Shown here: positions 42,726 through 52,875 of the stretch, one piece after another
Position numbering within the stretch: the stretch's first letter is position 1
Layout: every line of letters begins with the position of its first letter
From: Lysobacter_I brunescens
GTDB lineage: Bacteria > Pseudomonadota > Gammaproteobacteria > Xanthomonadales > Xanthomonadaceae
Length of the DNA stretch: 64,000 nt
Reading direction: 5' to 3'
Assembly (NCBI RefSeq): GCF_042677005.1
Contig: NZ_JBHTIF010000001.1
Span: 930,001-994,000 of the forward strand
The notes under the pieces: model-generated
The model's input: only the letters and a program-made list of their open reading frames with translations
What the model was told of the DNA's origin: nothing
Database searches by the model: none
Program-made: the position numbers and the translations under genes

Positions 42726-44413
42726 CCCAATTGCGTACTTTCCTGATCCTCGCCTGGCTGATGGTCGCGACCATCCTGTGGATGAAATGGACCGAGGAGA
42801 AGCAGCCGCAGCCCGTCGTCGCTGCGCAGCCGACCGCCCAGCCGCAGGGCATGCCGGTGCCGACCGCCGCGCCGGTGCCGACTGCGACCGTGCCTGCCGC
42901 ACCGGGCCAGACGTCTGCGATGCCGACGGCCGTCGCCGGCGCGCAGCCGCAGGTGCGCATCACCCTGAGCAACGACGTGCTGCGCCTCGTCGTCGACGGC
43001 GCCAGCGTGCGTCGTGCGGAACTGCTGAATTACCGCACCAGCCGCGCCGAGGATGCGCCGCTGGTGCGCCTGTTCGACGAGGATCCGAAGAATTTCTACG
43101 TCGCGCAGAGTGGCTGGGTGAGCGGCCAGGGCGCGCCGAACCACAACGGTGGCTTCGTGCCCGAGGACAGCGCGACCACGCTCGCGCTCGCCGATGGCGC
43201 GAAGGACGTGAGCGCACGTTTCGTGTGGAACGGCGCCGGCGGCGTGACCATCCGCCGCACCTACACGCTGGCCCGGGGCCAGTACGCGCTGAAGGTCCGC
43301 GACGAGATCGTCAACCGCGGCACCACGCCGTGGACCGGCCACGTCTATCGCTATCTGTCGCGCGTGCCGCACGACTATCACCGCAGCATGTTCAACCCGG
43401 AAACCTTCGCGTTCAGCGGCGGTGCCTGGTACACGCCCGAAGAGAAGTACCAGAAGCGTCCGTACGACGACTTCATGGATGGCGACAAGGTCGATCCGAT
43501 CGAGAAGGGCACGAACGTCGAGGGCGGCTGGATCGCGCTGCTGCAGCACTACTTCTTCACCGGCTGGATCCCGCAGGCCGACCAGAAGGCGAACTATGCG
43601 CTCAGTGCCGATGGCGCGCAGTCGCTGTTCGGCATCAGCGCCACCGGCCCTCAGTTCACGGTCGCGCCGAATACCCAGGCCAGCACCGAAGCCAAGCTGT
43701 GGATCGGCCCGAAGCTGCCGGACCAGCTGGCGCAGCAGGCGCCGGGCTTCGAGCGCACGCTCGACTACGGCATCTTCACCGTGCTCGCCGAGCCGATCCA
43801 CTGGCTGCTCGCGCAGCTGCACAAGGTCACGCACAACTGGGGCTGGGCGATCGTGCTCCTCGTACTGCTGATCAAGCTCGCGCTGTATCCGCTGTCGGCC
43901 GCGCAGTACAAGTCGATGGCGAAGATGCGCAAGTTCCAGCCGCGCATCCAGCAGCTGAAGGAACGCTACGGCGACGACAAGCAGAAGTTCCAGACCGCGA
44001 TGCTGGAGCTGTACAAGAAGGAAAAGATCAATCCGGCCGGCGGCTGCCTGCCGATCCTGATCCAGATGCCGGTGTTCCTGGCGCTGTACTGGGTGCTGAT
44101 CGAATCGGTCGAGCTGCGCCAGGCGCCGTGGATGCTGTGGATCCAGGACCTCACTGCGCGCGATCCGTTCTTCATCCTGCCGATCCTCAACATGGCGGTG
44201 ATGTGGTACACGCAGAAGCTGACGCCGATGGTCGGCGTGGATCCGATCCAGCAGCGCATGTTCCAGTTCATGCCGCTGATCTTCGGCGTGATGTTCGCCT
44301 TCTTCCCGGCGGGCCTGGTGCTGTACTGGGTCACCAACGGCGCGCTGGGCATGGTTCAGCAGGTGTGGATGATGCGTCGCTTCGGCGACAAGTCGGACAC
44401 GGCTAAAGCCTGA
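42722..44413 (+). CDS. yidC: Membrane protein insertase YidC
   Basis: A 563-residue YidC/Oxa1 insertase. N-terminal anchor helix (LRTFLILAWLMVATILWM), a Pro/Ala linker, the large periplasmic beta-domain (about 75-340), and a conserved C-terminal five-helix core (WGWAIVLLVLLIKLALYPLS; GGCLPILIQMPVFLALYWVL; FMPLIFGVMFAFFPAGLVLYW). It inserts small membrane proteins alone or with SecYEG. A strong terminator follows. Confidence 0.97.
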   Translation: MTQLRTFLILAWLMVATILWMKWTEEKQPQPVVAAQPTAQPQGMPVPTAAPVPTATVPAAPGQTSAMPTAVAGAQPQVRITLSNDVLRLVVDGASVRRAELLNYRTSRAEDAPLVRLFDEDPKNFYVAQSGWVSGQGAPNHNGGFVPEDSATTLALADGAKDVSARFVWNGAGGVTIRRTYTLARGQYALKVRDEIVNRGTTPWTGHVYRYLSRVPHDYHRSMFNPETFAFSGGAWYTPEEKYQKRPYDDFMDGDKVDPIEKGTNVEGGWIALLQHYFFTGWIPQADQKANYALSADGAQSLFGISATGPQFTVAPNTQASTEAKLWIGPKLPDQLAQQAPGFERTLDYGIFTVLAEPIHWLLAQLHKVTHNWGWAIVLLVLLIKLALYPLSAAQYKSMAKMRKFQPRIQQLKERYGDDKQKFQTAMLELYKKEKINPAGGCLPILIQMPVFLALYWVLIESVELRQAPWMLWIQDLTARDPFFILPILNMAVMWYTQKLTPMVGVDPIQQRMFQFMPLIFGVMFAFFPAGLVLYWVTNGALGMVQQVWMMRRFGDKSDTAKA

Positions 44414-44439
44414 TCCGCCAGCAACACGCGCAACACGCA

Positions 44440-44465
44440 CGACACCCGCCGCAAGGCGGGTGTCG
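44440..44465 (+). terminator. Terminator of the rpmH-rnpA-yidC operon
   Basis: An 11-bp stem CGACACCCGCC / GGCGGGTGTCG with a GCAA tetraloop, 27 bases after the yidC stop, followed by TTCT. Confidence 0.8.
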
Positions 44466-44550
44466 TCGTTCTGGAGGGCGGTCGCCTGCCGGGAATGTCG
44501 CCGTGCGATGCGGAATGCGATCATGCGGCGTCGCCACGACGGAAAACGCC

Positions 44551-44895
44551 ATGACCGCACAACACGCGCTGCTCGCCTTCGGAACGCTCTGCGCGCTGGT
44601 CGCCGCGATCGTGGTCAATCTGGTCGTGCCGCAGTTCGACGAGGTCTACCGCAACTTCGGCGCGGACCTGCCGTGGCTCACGCGGGCGTTGCTCGCCGGC
44701 CGCTGGCTGCTGTTCGGCCTGCCGGTGCTGGTGCTGCTGGCGTGGTGGCTGACGCCGGCGGTGCCGGGCCAACCGAACCGCCGCGGGCTGGTGGCCCTGC
44801 TGGTCGGCGTCGGCCTGCCGGTAGTGCTCGTACCGCTGGTGGTGATCGGCCTGTATCTGCCGATCTTCATGCTCGGCGATGCCGTCGGTGGCTGA
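44551..44895 (+). CDS. Small polytopic membrane protein, unknown
   Basis: A 114-residue protein with three predicted helices (about 5-27, 50-70, 80-108). The stretch VPQFDEVYRNFGADLPWLTRALL is reminiscent of a short motif in type II secretion GspF proteins, but the protein is far too short to be GspF. mnmE, often found after yidC, is not here. Function unknown. Confidence 0.6.
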   Translation: MTAQHALLAFGTLCALVAAIVVNLVVPQFDEVYRNFGADLPWLTRALLAGRWLLFGLPVLVLLAWWLTPAVPGQPNRRGLVALLVGVGLPVVLVPLVVIGLYLPIFMLGDAVGG

Positions 44896-44940
44896 GACCG
44901 TTGCGAAAACGCCGCTGCCCGGGGCAGGCGGCGTTCGCGT

Positions 44941-45885
44941 TCAGTCCTTGAAGTCGTGCGGATCGGAGGCGAAGCCCATCGCCAGCGAGCCCTTGCCGAC
45001 CTTGATCATGCCGGTGAGGCTCATCACGCTCTCGAACACTTCGACGCCATGCTCGCGGCAGGTGTCGATGAGCGACTGGTAACCGGGCAGCAGGCGCATC
45101 TCCTCCAGCTCGCCGCCGAAGCTCAGGCACATCGTCTTCGTCATCAGGCCGACACGCACGCGCTCGCTGGCGTGGTCGAACAGGCGACGGCAGGCGGCTT
45201 CGAAGGTGCGGATCTTGGCGACCGGCCTGGTCTCGCCGCGGTTGCAGTACAGCACCGGCTTGATGTCGAGCGCCGAGCCCAGCGTGGCGCTGAACAGGCT
45301 GACGCTCTTGTCGCCGCGCAGCCTGGTCTGTGTGCGCAGGTACATGAGGTCGCGCGGGACCATGTAGCCGTGCGTGTTGATCGCGAGGTTGTCGAGACGG
45401 GCGCGGATCTTGGCGACGCCCTCCCCGGCCTCGATCATGCGCACCGCTTCCACCGCGGTCACGCCCTGCGCGGCGAACAGGTTCTGCGTGTCCATGACGC
45501 GCAGCGCGAACGGCGCGGTCAGCCCGGCGGCGGCGCGGATCGGCTTGTAGTCGTTGAGGATCGCGTAGCTGGCCTGCATCGCGTTCTCGTAGACCTGGCT
45601 GCGGCTCTTGGTGACCGTCAGGCAGAAGACGTGGTCGTAGTCGAGGACCAGTTTCTTCAGGAACAGGTCGTGGATGTCCTGCACGCTGAACGGCATGGTT
45701 TCCGCTTCCGCGCCGCGTTCTGCGACGTGCGAATGCAGGAAGTCCAGCGTCTGTTTCTCGTCGCGATGATCGGCGCGGATCGCGTCGCCGATCTGGACGG
45801 TGATGGGAAGTATCTCGATGTGATTCCGTTCGATATAGCTCCTGGGAAGATCGCAGACCGAATCGATCACCAGACCTATACGCAT
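44941..45885 (-). CDS. DegV-family protein
   Basis: A 314-residue DegV protein. N-terminal IGLVIDSVCDLPRSYIE and ILPITVQIGDA, then LFLKKLVLDYDHVFCLTVTKSRS, the fatty-acid-binding fold pattern. Bacterial DegV/FakB proteins bind fatty acids and may present them to a kinase; no FakA-like kinase is seen nearby. It stands alone between two unrelated genes. Confidence 0.9.
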   Translation of the reverse strand: MRIGLVIDSVCDLPRSYIERNHIEILPITVQIGDAIRADHRDEKQTLDFLHSHVAERGAEAETMPFSVQDIHDLFLKKLVLDYDHVFCLTVTKSRSQVYENAMQASYAILNDYKPIRAAAGLTAPFALRVMDTQNLFAAQGVTAVEAVRMIEAGEGVAKIRARLDNLAINTHGYMVPRDLMYLRTQTRLRGDKSVSLFSATLGSALDIKPVLYCNRGETRPVAKIRTFEAACRRLFDHASERVRVGLMTKTMCLSFGGELEEMRLLPGYQSLIDTCREHGVEVFESVMSLTGMIKVGKGSLAMGFASDPHDFKD

Positions 45886-45972
45886 GATGGCGGGTTCCGT
45901 AAGGGGGCGCGATGGTAGCAGCTACCGTACTCCGTCGTACGTCACCTTCGGCATGGAACGGCCAGCCCCTGT

Positions 45973-46629
45973 TCAGGCGCGCTGCACACCGACGGGCAAA
46001 TCGGCGACCCGGCGCATTTCGGCCTCGTCCCACAGGGCCGGGTCGCGCAGGACCGCAACCGCGAACGCATGAGCATCATTCCCCCAGAACAGGCGTTTGC
46101 CAAGTGCGAGCGTTGGCACACCGAACACGTCCTCGGTCAGCGCGACTTCGGTGCAGGTGCGCAACATCGCCTTCACCTCGGCGCTGTCGGCCACGCCGGG
46201 CGGCAATCCCAGCGATTCGCGCACGGGTTCCAGGGCCTGGGCGCTGTCCGCGGCGCGGCCCTGCACCCAGATCCAGTCGAACAGCGCGTCGATCGCGGCG
46301 ACGCTGGCGCCTGCTGCAATGCACAAACGCAATGCGGGCAGCGGATTGAACGGATGGGTCGGCGGGAAGCGCAGCGGCACGCCGGCTTCGCGTGCCTGGA
46401 ACAGCGCGTGGCGATAGGTGAATTCGCGCTTGCTCGGGATTTCGGCGGGACCCTTCTGCCCGCGTGCGTCGAGCACGGCGGCGAGCAGGATCGGGACCGG
46501 CACGATGGCGTGCTCGGCCATCAGCGCGCGCACTTTCGGCCACTGCAGGTAGGCGAAGGGCGAGATGAAATCGAAGTACCAGCGATTGGCTTGTTCGGTG
46601 GGCGTGCTTGCGGAGGTGTCTGCGTGCAT
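45973..46629 (-). CDS. 2-hydroxychromene-2-carboxylate isomerase-like (DsbA-family) protein
   Basis: A 218-residue thioredoxin-fold protein of the kappa-GST/HCCA isomerase group. WYFDFISPFAYLQWPKV near 17-33 (the Ser replaces the DsbA CxxC), then THPFNPLPALRLC, and VFGVPTLALGKRLFWGND near the end, the expected cis-Pro loop. The substrate is unknown; relatives act in aromatic degradation with glutathione. It is in line with, and 20 bases after, the secreted-protein gene at 46650. Confidence 0.85.
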   Translation of the reverse strand: MHADTSASTPTEQANRWYFDFISPFAYLQWPKVRALMAEHAIVPVPILLAAVLDARGQKGPAEIPSKREFTYRHALFQAREAGVPLRFPPTHPFNPLPALRLCIAAGASVAAIDALFDWIWVQGRAADSAQALEPVRESLGLPPGVADSAEVKAMLRTCTEVALTEDVFGVPTLALGKRLFWGNDAHAFAVAVLRDPALWDEAEMRRVADLPVGVQRA

Positions 46630-46649
46630 GGCGATGTCGTTGGGCGGGA

Positions 46650-47402
46650 TCAGCAGCCGGTGGCGGCGTGGGTGGCGACGGCGTGGAGCAGTTCGCCCTT
46701 GCCGGCGGCGCCGGAGAGGAACAGCGTCGGCCGGCTGAGGTTGTAGTGGTCGGTCGTGTCGAGGATCAGATCGACGCGGCCGTCGCGGTCGAGATCGCCG
46801 GCGAAGATCAGGTGCGGTGACGCGTCGCCGGCGAAGAGCAGACGCGCATCCGGGCTTTCCCGGTACGCAGCGATCGACATCAGCGATTGCCTGCGTTCGC
46901 CATCGATCAGGTCGATGGTGCAGGCGTAGGCGGCGGCTTGGGTGGGCGAGGCCGTGGCGTTGCGGTCTTCGATGACGCAGCTCGTCGCGATGCGGTACTC
47001 GCGCGTGTCCAGGGCGATTCGATATGCGGGCAGGCCGTGTTCCGAGGCCTGCTCGGCGACGCTGGCGCGGCTCACCGCGCCAGCGCGCAGGCCTGCACCG
47101 CGCAGCAGCATGATCGCGTCGTCCGCTCGGATCGCCGACACCGCTTCGCCGGTGGCCTGGCCTTCGGCGTCGACCAGCGGATCGTGGACGCGCTTGACGG
47201 CGACCTGGACCGAGACCAATGCCGTGTCGTCGTCCTGCCCGCGCAGGGCGAGCCAGCGCTCGCCGGAACGGGCAACGGCTTCGCCGCTGTGGAAACTGCC
47301 AGGAGGCTGCAGGCCGTAGCCGGCAGAGGCGGCGGCGCTCGTTGCGAGGCCGCCGCAGATCGCGAGGGAGAGCGCCGCGAACGGGAAGGCGATGCGTGTC
47401 AT
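46650..47402 (-). CDS. Secreted hypothetical protein with a VCBS/FG-GAP-like motif
   Basis: A 250-residue exported protein with a signal peptide (FAALSLAICGGLATSAAAS). Near the C-terminus HLIFAGDLDRDGRVDLILDTTDHYN has the calcium-binding D-x-D-x-D-x-x-D pattern of VCBS/FG-GAP repeats. Two Cys (CVIED, YACTID) may form a disulphide. No function recognised. Confidence 0.65.
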   Translation of the reverse strand: MTRIAFPFAALSLAICGGLATSAAASAGYGLQPPGSFHSGEAVARSGERWLALRGQDDDTALVSVQVAVKRVHDPLVDAEGQATGEAVSAIRADDAIMLLRGAGLRAGAVSRASVAEQASEHGLPAYRIALDTREYRIATSCVIEDRNATASPTQAAAYACTIDLIDGERRQSLMSIAAYRESPDARLLFAGDASPHLIFAGDLDRDGRVDLILDTTDHYNLSRPTLFLSGAAGKGELLHAVATHAATGC

Positions 47403-47467
47403 GGCACCAGCTTACCCGTGTCCGTCGGCGCCCGTGGGTCATTCGGCGCCGTTCGCGTGCCGTTCGT

Positions 47468-48783
47468 TCAATTGGCGTCGGCGGGATAGGCCCTCGGCAG
47501 GGTGCCGGCGGCGCGCAGGTAGCGGTCGCGCAGTTCCGTCTGGCGGCTGCGCATCGGGATCGCGCGGCCGTCGAACCACACCTGCCGCGCCGTGCTGCTG
47601 ACGTCCAGCGGATCGCCGGTCCACAGCACGAGGTCGGCGCGCTTGCCGACCGCGATCGTGCCGAGCCGGTCGCCCACGCCCAGCGTTTCCGCCGGCACGC
47701 GGGTCAGGCCGGCCAGGCCGTCTTCCCAGCTCAGGCCGTTGGCCACTGCATTCCCGGCCAGCTGGCGGATCTTGCGCGCGTTGTGCGAGGCCTTGTCCGA
47801 CTGCGAGAACGCGACCTGCACGCCGGCATTGCGCAGGCGCGCGGCGTTCTCCAGCGTGGCGCCGAGCTGGTCGAAGCTGCGCGGCAGGTTCGACAGCGGA
47901 TCGAGGAACACCGGCACCTTCGCGGCGGCCAGCTGCGGTGCGAGCTTCCAGGCTTCGTCGCCGCCCTGGATCGCGATGCGCACGTTGTGGCGCTGCGACC
48001 AGCGCAGCAGCTGGCGGATGTCGGCGGCGCGATGCACGCCGACCATCACCCGGCCACCGCCGTCGATGAAGCGCGCCAGGGTGGCGCGGCCAGCTGGCGT
48101 CAGCATCGCCATCGGCGCGTTGGTCGGGATGCGCCCGCGTACTTCGTCGATGAACTGGTCGAGCAGCATCCACTGGCTGGCGCGGGTGCCGCCGCTGAGG
48201 CCGGCGCCATCGCTGCCCAGCTGGATGAACAGCAGTTTCGGACCCGCCGGGTCGGCGCTGCCGTCCAGGCGGACCACGGCGCCCTGGCCGGCGATGATCG
48301 AACCGCCGTTGGCGGTGTCGGCGCCGAGCAGGGTGAAGCCGATGCCTTCGACGCGCGCGATCGGCACGAGCACCGAAGCGGGGTTGTAGGCCAGGGTCAC
48401 GTCGAACTCGGGGCGGACCACCATCTGCTTGCCCTGGCCCAGCGCCAGCGACTGGTCGTTGGTCGGGTCTTCGGACGAGACTTCGTCGAGACCAATCGCG
48501 CTGACGCCGCCGAACATGGCCGGCGTCAGCGGCTTGCCCCCGGCATCGACCACCGTGGCGCTGCCGGCCGGCAGGCCGGTACCGATCGCGGCGATGGTGC
48601 CGTCGCGAACCAGCACGTCGGTGTTCTTCAGCGTGCCCTGCGCACTGGCCGTGTGCACGGTAGCGTTGCGGATCAGCACGTTCTGGGCGAAGGCGTTGCC
48701 CGTGAGCAGGGCCAGCGCGGCGGCCAGCGCGGCGAGGCGGACACCGCGATGGGTGCGGTTCTGCGTGCGATTGTTCGTGCGAT

Positions 48784-48787
<4 letters not shown>
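47468..48787 (-). CDS. Secreted amidohydrolase-like protein lacking metal ligands
   Basis: A 439-residue amidohydrolase-superfamily protein with a signal peptide. It has the N-terminal composite domain (VLIRNATVHTASAQGTLKNTDVLVRDG) and the C-terminal LGVGDRLGTIAVGKRADLVLWTGDPLD. At the place where active enzymes have PGxIDxHxH it reads LTPAMFGGVSAIGL, so the HxH metal site is absent. It is probably a non-catalytic partner of the next gene. The start is GTG at 48787, with GGAGG six bases upstream. It overlaps the upstream gene's stop by three bases. Confidence 0.82.
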
Positions 48788-50232
<1,445 letters not shown>

Positions 50233-50475
50233 GGCGAGTCTCCCCGGGAAAACTTCGCCACCGTAGACCGCCCCGGACGGGCTGCCAACCATGACCTTCG
50301 GCAGGGTCGGGGCATTCCCGGAACGCAGTCGACAGCTTGCCGGCGCGCTGGCGGTCTCCCGCCAAAGCCCGCAACGCCGGGAACCCGCTGGCGCAGGGAC
50401 GGATTGGAGCAATCGCCCATCCGCCGCATGCCAGAATGGCCCCATAACAACGACAACGACGGAGAACTCCCCGCA

Positions 50476-51252
50476 ATGAAAGAGAAAGAACAGATCGTCG
50501 AGAACTGGCTGCCCCGCTACACCGGCGTGCCCCTGGACCAGTTCGGCGAACACATCCTCCTGACCAACTTCGGCGGCTACCTCGGCCACTTCTCGCGCAT
50601 GACCGGCGCCCCGATCGTCGGCACCGACCGACCCATGCCCAGCGCCACCGCCGACGGCATCACCATGATCAACTTCGGCATGGGCAGCCCCAACGCCGCG
50701 ACGATGATGGACCTCCTGTCCGCGATCATGCCGAAGTCGGTGCTCTTCCTCGGCAAGTGCGGCGGCCTGAAGCGCAAGAACCAGCTCGGCGACCTCGTCC
50801 TGCCCATTGCCGCGATCCGCGGCGAAGGCACCAGCAACGACTACCTGCTGCCCGAAGTCCCGGCCCTGCCCGCCTTCGCCCTGCAGCGCGCCGTCTCGAC
50901 GATGATCCGCGACCTCGGCCACGACTACTGGACCGGCACCGTCTACACCACCAACCGCCGCGTCTGGGAACACGACGAGGCATTCAAGGAACGCCTGCGC
51001 GCGATGCGCTGCATGGCCATCGACATGGAAACCGCCACCGTCTTCGCCGCCGGCTTCGCCAACCGCATCCCCTGCGGCGCGCTGCTGCTGGTCAGCGACC
51101 AGCCGATGATCCCCGAAGGCGTGAAGACCGAAGCCAGCGACGCCAAGGTCAGCGCCGAATTCGTCGAACGCCACATCCAGGTCGGCATCGAGGCCCTGCG
51201 CCTGATCCGCCGGCACGGCAAGTCGGTGCGGCATCTGCGGTTCGATGAGTAA
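50476..51252 (+). CDS. amn: AMP nucleosidase, short form
   Basis: Cleaves AMP to adenine and ribose 5-phosphate, a route for adenine-nucleotide control. The 258 residues correspond to the catalytic nucleoside-phosphorylase-like domain only; the N-terminal domain of E. coli Amn is missing. Recognised from GTDRPMPSATADGITMINFGMGSPNAATM, LGKCGGLK, IAAIRGEGTSNDYL and MAIDMETATVFAAGF. The ATG at 50476 follows a GGAG site; it is divergent from the amidohydrolase pair. Confidence 0.9.
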   Translation: MKEKEQIVENWLPRYTGVPLDQFGEHILLTNFGGYLGHFSRMTGAPIVGTDRPMPSATADGITMINFGMGSPNAATMMDLLSAIMPKSVLFLGKCGGLKRKNQLGDLVLPIAAIRGEGTSNDYLLPEVPALPAFALQRAVSTMIRDLGHDYWTGTVYTTNRRVWEHDEAFKERLRAMRCMAIDMETATVFAAGFANRIPCGALLLVSDQPMIPEGVKTEASDAKVSAEFVERHIQVGIEALRLIRRHGKSVRHLRFDE

Positions 51253-51288
51253 GCGTCGCGGATAACGTCAAGGGGACAGTTGTCTTGC

Positions 51289-51393
51289 GTAGGAGGGCCT
51301 GACCAGCCATGCGGCTGTTGAACACCAGGCCCGAGCTCTTCGAACGACGTGGAATGTCTTCAGGAAAGTGCTCGGGCCTGAAGGCCCTCCTAC
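51289..51393. repeat. Nested inverted-repeat (REP-like) element
   Basis: Outer arms GTAGGAGGGCC (51289-51299) and GGCCCTCCTAC (51383-51393) are complementary. Inner arms CAGGCCCGAG (51326-51335) and CTCGGGCCTG (51371-51380) form a second stem. It occupies most of the gap between amn and the DUF924 gene. GTAGGAG-type ends are typical of dispersed extragenic repeats in Xanthomonadaceae. Confidence 0.75.
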
Positions 51394-51432
51394 AAAGTCG
51401 ACATGCTTTTCTTCTTTGCAAGGCATTCATCC

Positions 51433-51969
51433 ATGACTGTCAACCACGACATCCTCGCCTTCTGGCGCGACGCCGGCCCATCGAAATGGTTCGCGAAGGA
51501 CACCGCCTTCGACGCCGAACTGCGTGCACGCTTCCTCGACGAACACTTCGCCGCCGCGCGTCGCGAGCGCGAGCACCTGCTCGATACGCCAGACGGCGCG
51601 CTGGCACTGATCCTGCTGCTCGACCAGGTACCGCGCAACGTCTTCCGCGACAGCGCGCATGCCTTCGCCACCGATCCGCTCGCGCTCGCCTACGCGCGCC
51701 GCGCGATCGACGCGGGTTTCGACACGCAGGTCGATCCCGCGCTGCGCGTGTTCGTCTACCTGCCGCTCGAACACTCGGAAGACCTCGCTGACCAGGACCG
51801 CTGCGTCGTGCTGTGCCAAGCCATGGGCGACGCGAACTATCTCAAGTACGCCGAAGCGCATCGCGACGTGATCCGCCGCTTCGGCCGCTTCCCGCACCGC
51901 AACCGCGCCCTCGCCCGCGACAGCACCCCGGAGGAATTGGCGTGGCTGGATGCGGGCGGGGGGTTCTGA
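51433..51969 (+). CDS. DUF924-family protein
   Basis: A 178-residue helical protein of the DUF924 family, a TPR-like fold. Family features: ILAFWRDAGPSKWFAKDTAFDAEL, LALILLLDQVPRNVFRD, VYLPLEHSEDLADQ and RFPHRNRALAR. Function unknown. The ATG at 51433 gives the usual N-terminus; a codon at 51403 lies next to the repeat. Confidence 0.88.
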   Translation: MTVNHDILAFWRDAGPSKWFAKDTAFDAELRARFLDEHFAAARREREHLLDTPDGALALILLLDQVPRNVFRDSAHAFATDPLALAYARRAIDAGFDTQVDPALRVFVYLPLEHSEDLADQDRCVVLCQAMGDANYLKYAEAHRDVIRRFGRFPHRNRALARDSTPEELAWLDAGGGF

Positions 51970-51987
51970 GTCACGAGATGTGCCATT

Positions 51988-52050
51988 GGGTGCGCGACAG
52001 CGCACCGCTTCGCGTCGTGCGATGAAAAGCCGGTGCGCTGTCGCGCACCC
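51988..52050. repeat. Large hairpin repeat overlapping a stop codon
   Basis: Perfect 20-base arms, GGGTGCGCGACAGCGCACCG (51988-52007) and its reverse complement (52031-52050), with a 23-base loop. GGTGCGC...GCGCACC elements are dispersed in Xanthomonadaceae genomes. The right arm's last base is the first base of the minus-strand gene's stop codon (52050-52052). It may end both converging transcripts, although T-runs are lacking. Confidence 0.8.
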
Positions 52051-52763
52051 TATGAACTGGTCGCCGGTGCCGGTCGTTGGTGAACAGGTTCTGGAGTGGG
52101 CAGCAGAGCCTTGAATGCAGAGCGCAGGGTATCGGCGGCTTGCTGTGCATCGCTGTCGCAAGTCCGGCTTCGAATGGCATACCGGCCGTGGATGCAGGCT
52201 TCGAGCCTGATTCTTGCGCCGTCGTTGCAGAGGTCTTCCTTCTGCGGCGCATGCCAGAGCACGTCGCTATTCCAGGTCTGGCGAATCGGCTCCGCCTGCG
52301 CTCTGGACATCAGTACAGACACCACCGGACGCATCGTGACCGTCTCGGGCGCGTTCGTGTCAGGGCTTGACGGTGCGGGTGGATGGTCGGCGCTGCGGAT
52401 CGAGAAGAGGAGCTGGCCCTTGTCGACATCGATGAGGATGTCGTGATGAGGACCCCATGCGCTGTCGGAGACATGTGCGATGTAGCGTTCCGGAAAGCGG
52501 GGATCATGGGCGTCGCGAATTCCGCCGCAGGTCCAGGCAAGTTCGAGGAAGGCATCGCCCTGGCGGCCGGGATGGTAGTCCGGGTTGAAGAGTTCGCGAA
52601 TCGGCATCTCGCTGGCATCCATCCCGCTGTCCGGCAATCCGATCCAAGGCTTGTCCTTGATCGCAGGCACGGCCTGTCGGTACGACGGCGACAGCGCGAG
52701 GTACGTGGCGCCCGTCGCGAACAATGCGAGCCAGAGCGTCAGGCGGTGCGGGTCGAGGCGCAT
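52050..52763 (-). CDS. Hypothetical protein with N-terminal membrane helix
   Basis: A 237-residue protein anchored by an N-terminal helix (LTLWLALFATGATYLAL). The remainder is soluble, with four cysteines (TCGGIRD, DLCNDG, EACIHG, RTCDSD) that may pair outside the membrane. No family recognised. The stop codon overlaps the hairpin repeat at 51988-52050, so the C-terminal end may have been set by that insertion. Confidence 0.6.
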   Translation of the reverse strand: MRLDPHRLTLWLALFATGATYLALSPSYRQAVPAIKDKPWIGLPDSGMDASEMPIRELFNPDYHPGRQGDAFLELAWTCGGIRDAHDPRFPERYIAHVSDSAWGPHHDILIDVDKGQLLFSIRSADHPPAPSSPDTNAPETVTMRPVVSVLMSRAQAEPIRQTWNSDVLWHAPQKEDLCNDGARIRLEACIHGRYAIRSRTCDSDAQQAADTLRSAFKALLPTPEPVHQRPAPATSS

Positions 52764-52821
52764 GGCGGAGTCCGGGCGAGGCGGCGATGACATCGTGTGC
52801 GGACGGCCTGCCCAAACGCAA

Positions 52822-52845
52822 CAGGGCGGCCCGGAGGCCGCCCTG
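52822..52845 (-). terminator. Hairpin after the prolyl oligopeptidase gene
   Basis: A 9-bp stem CAGGGCGGC / GCCGCCCTG, extended by outer arms AACGCAAC / GTTGCGTT, 31 bases after the peptidase stop on the minus strand. It has no long T-run. Confidence 0.55.
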
Positions 52846-52875
52846 CTGGTGTTGCGTTGCAATGAGATCGCGCGG

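Noticed and set aside
44551..44895. A GspF type II secretion component
   Set aside because: Only a short motif is similar; the protein is 114 residues and no other secretion genes are nearby.
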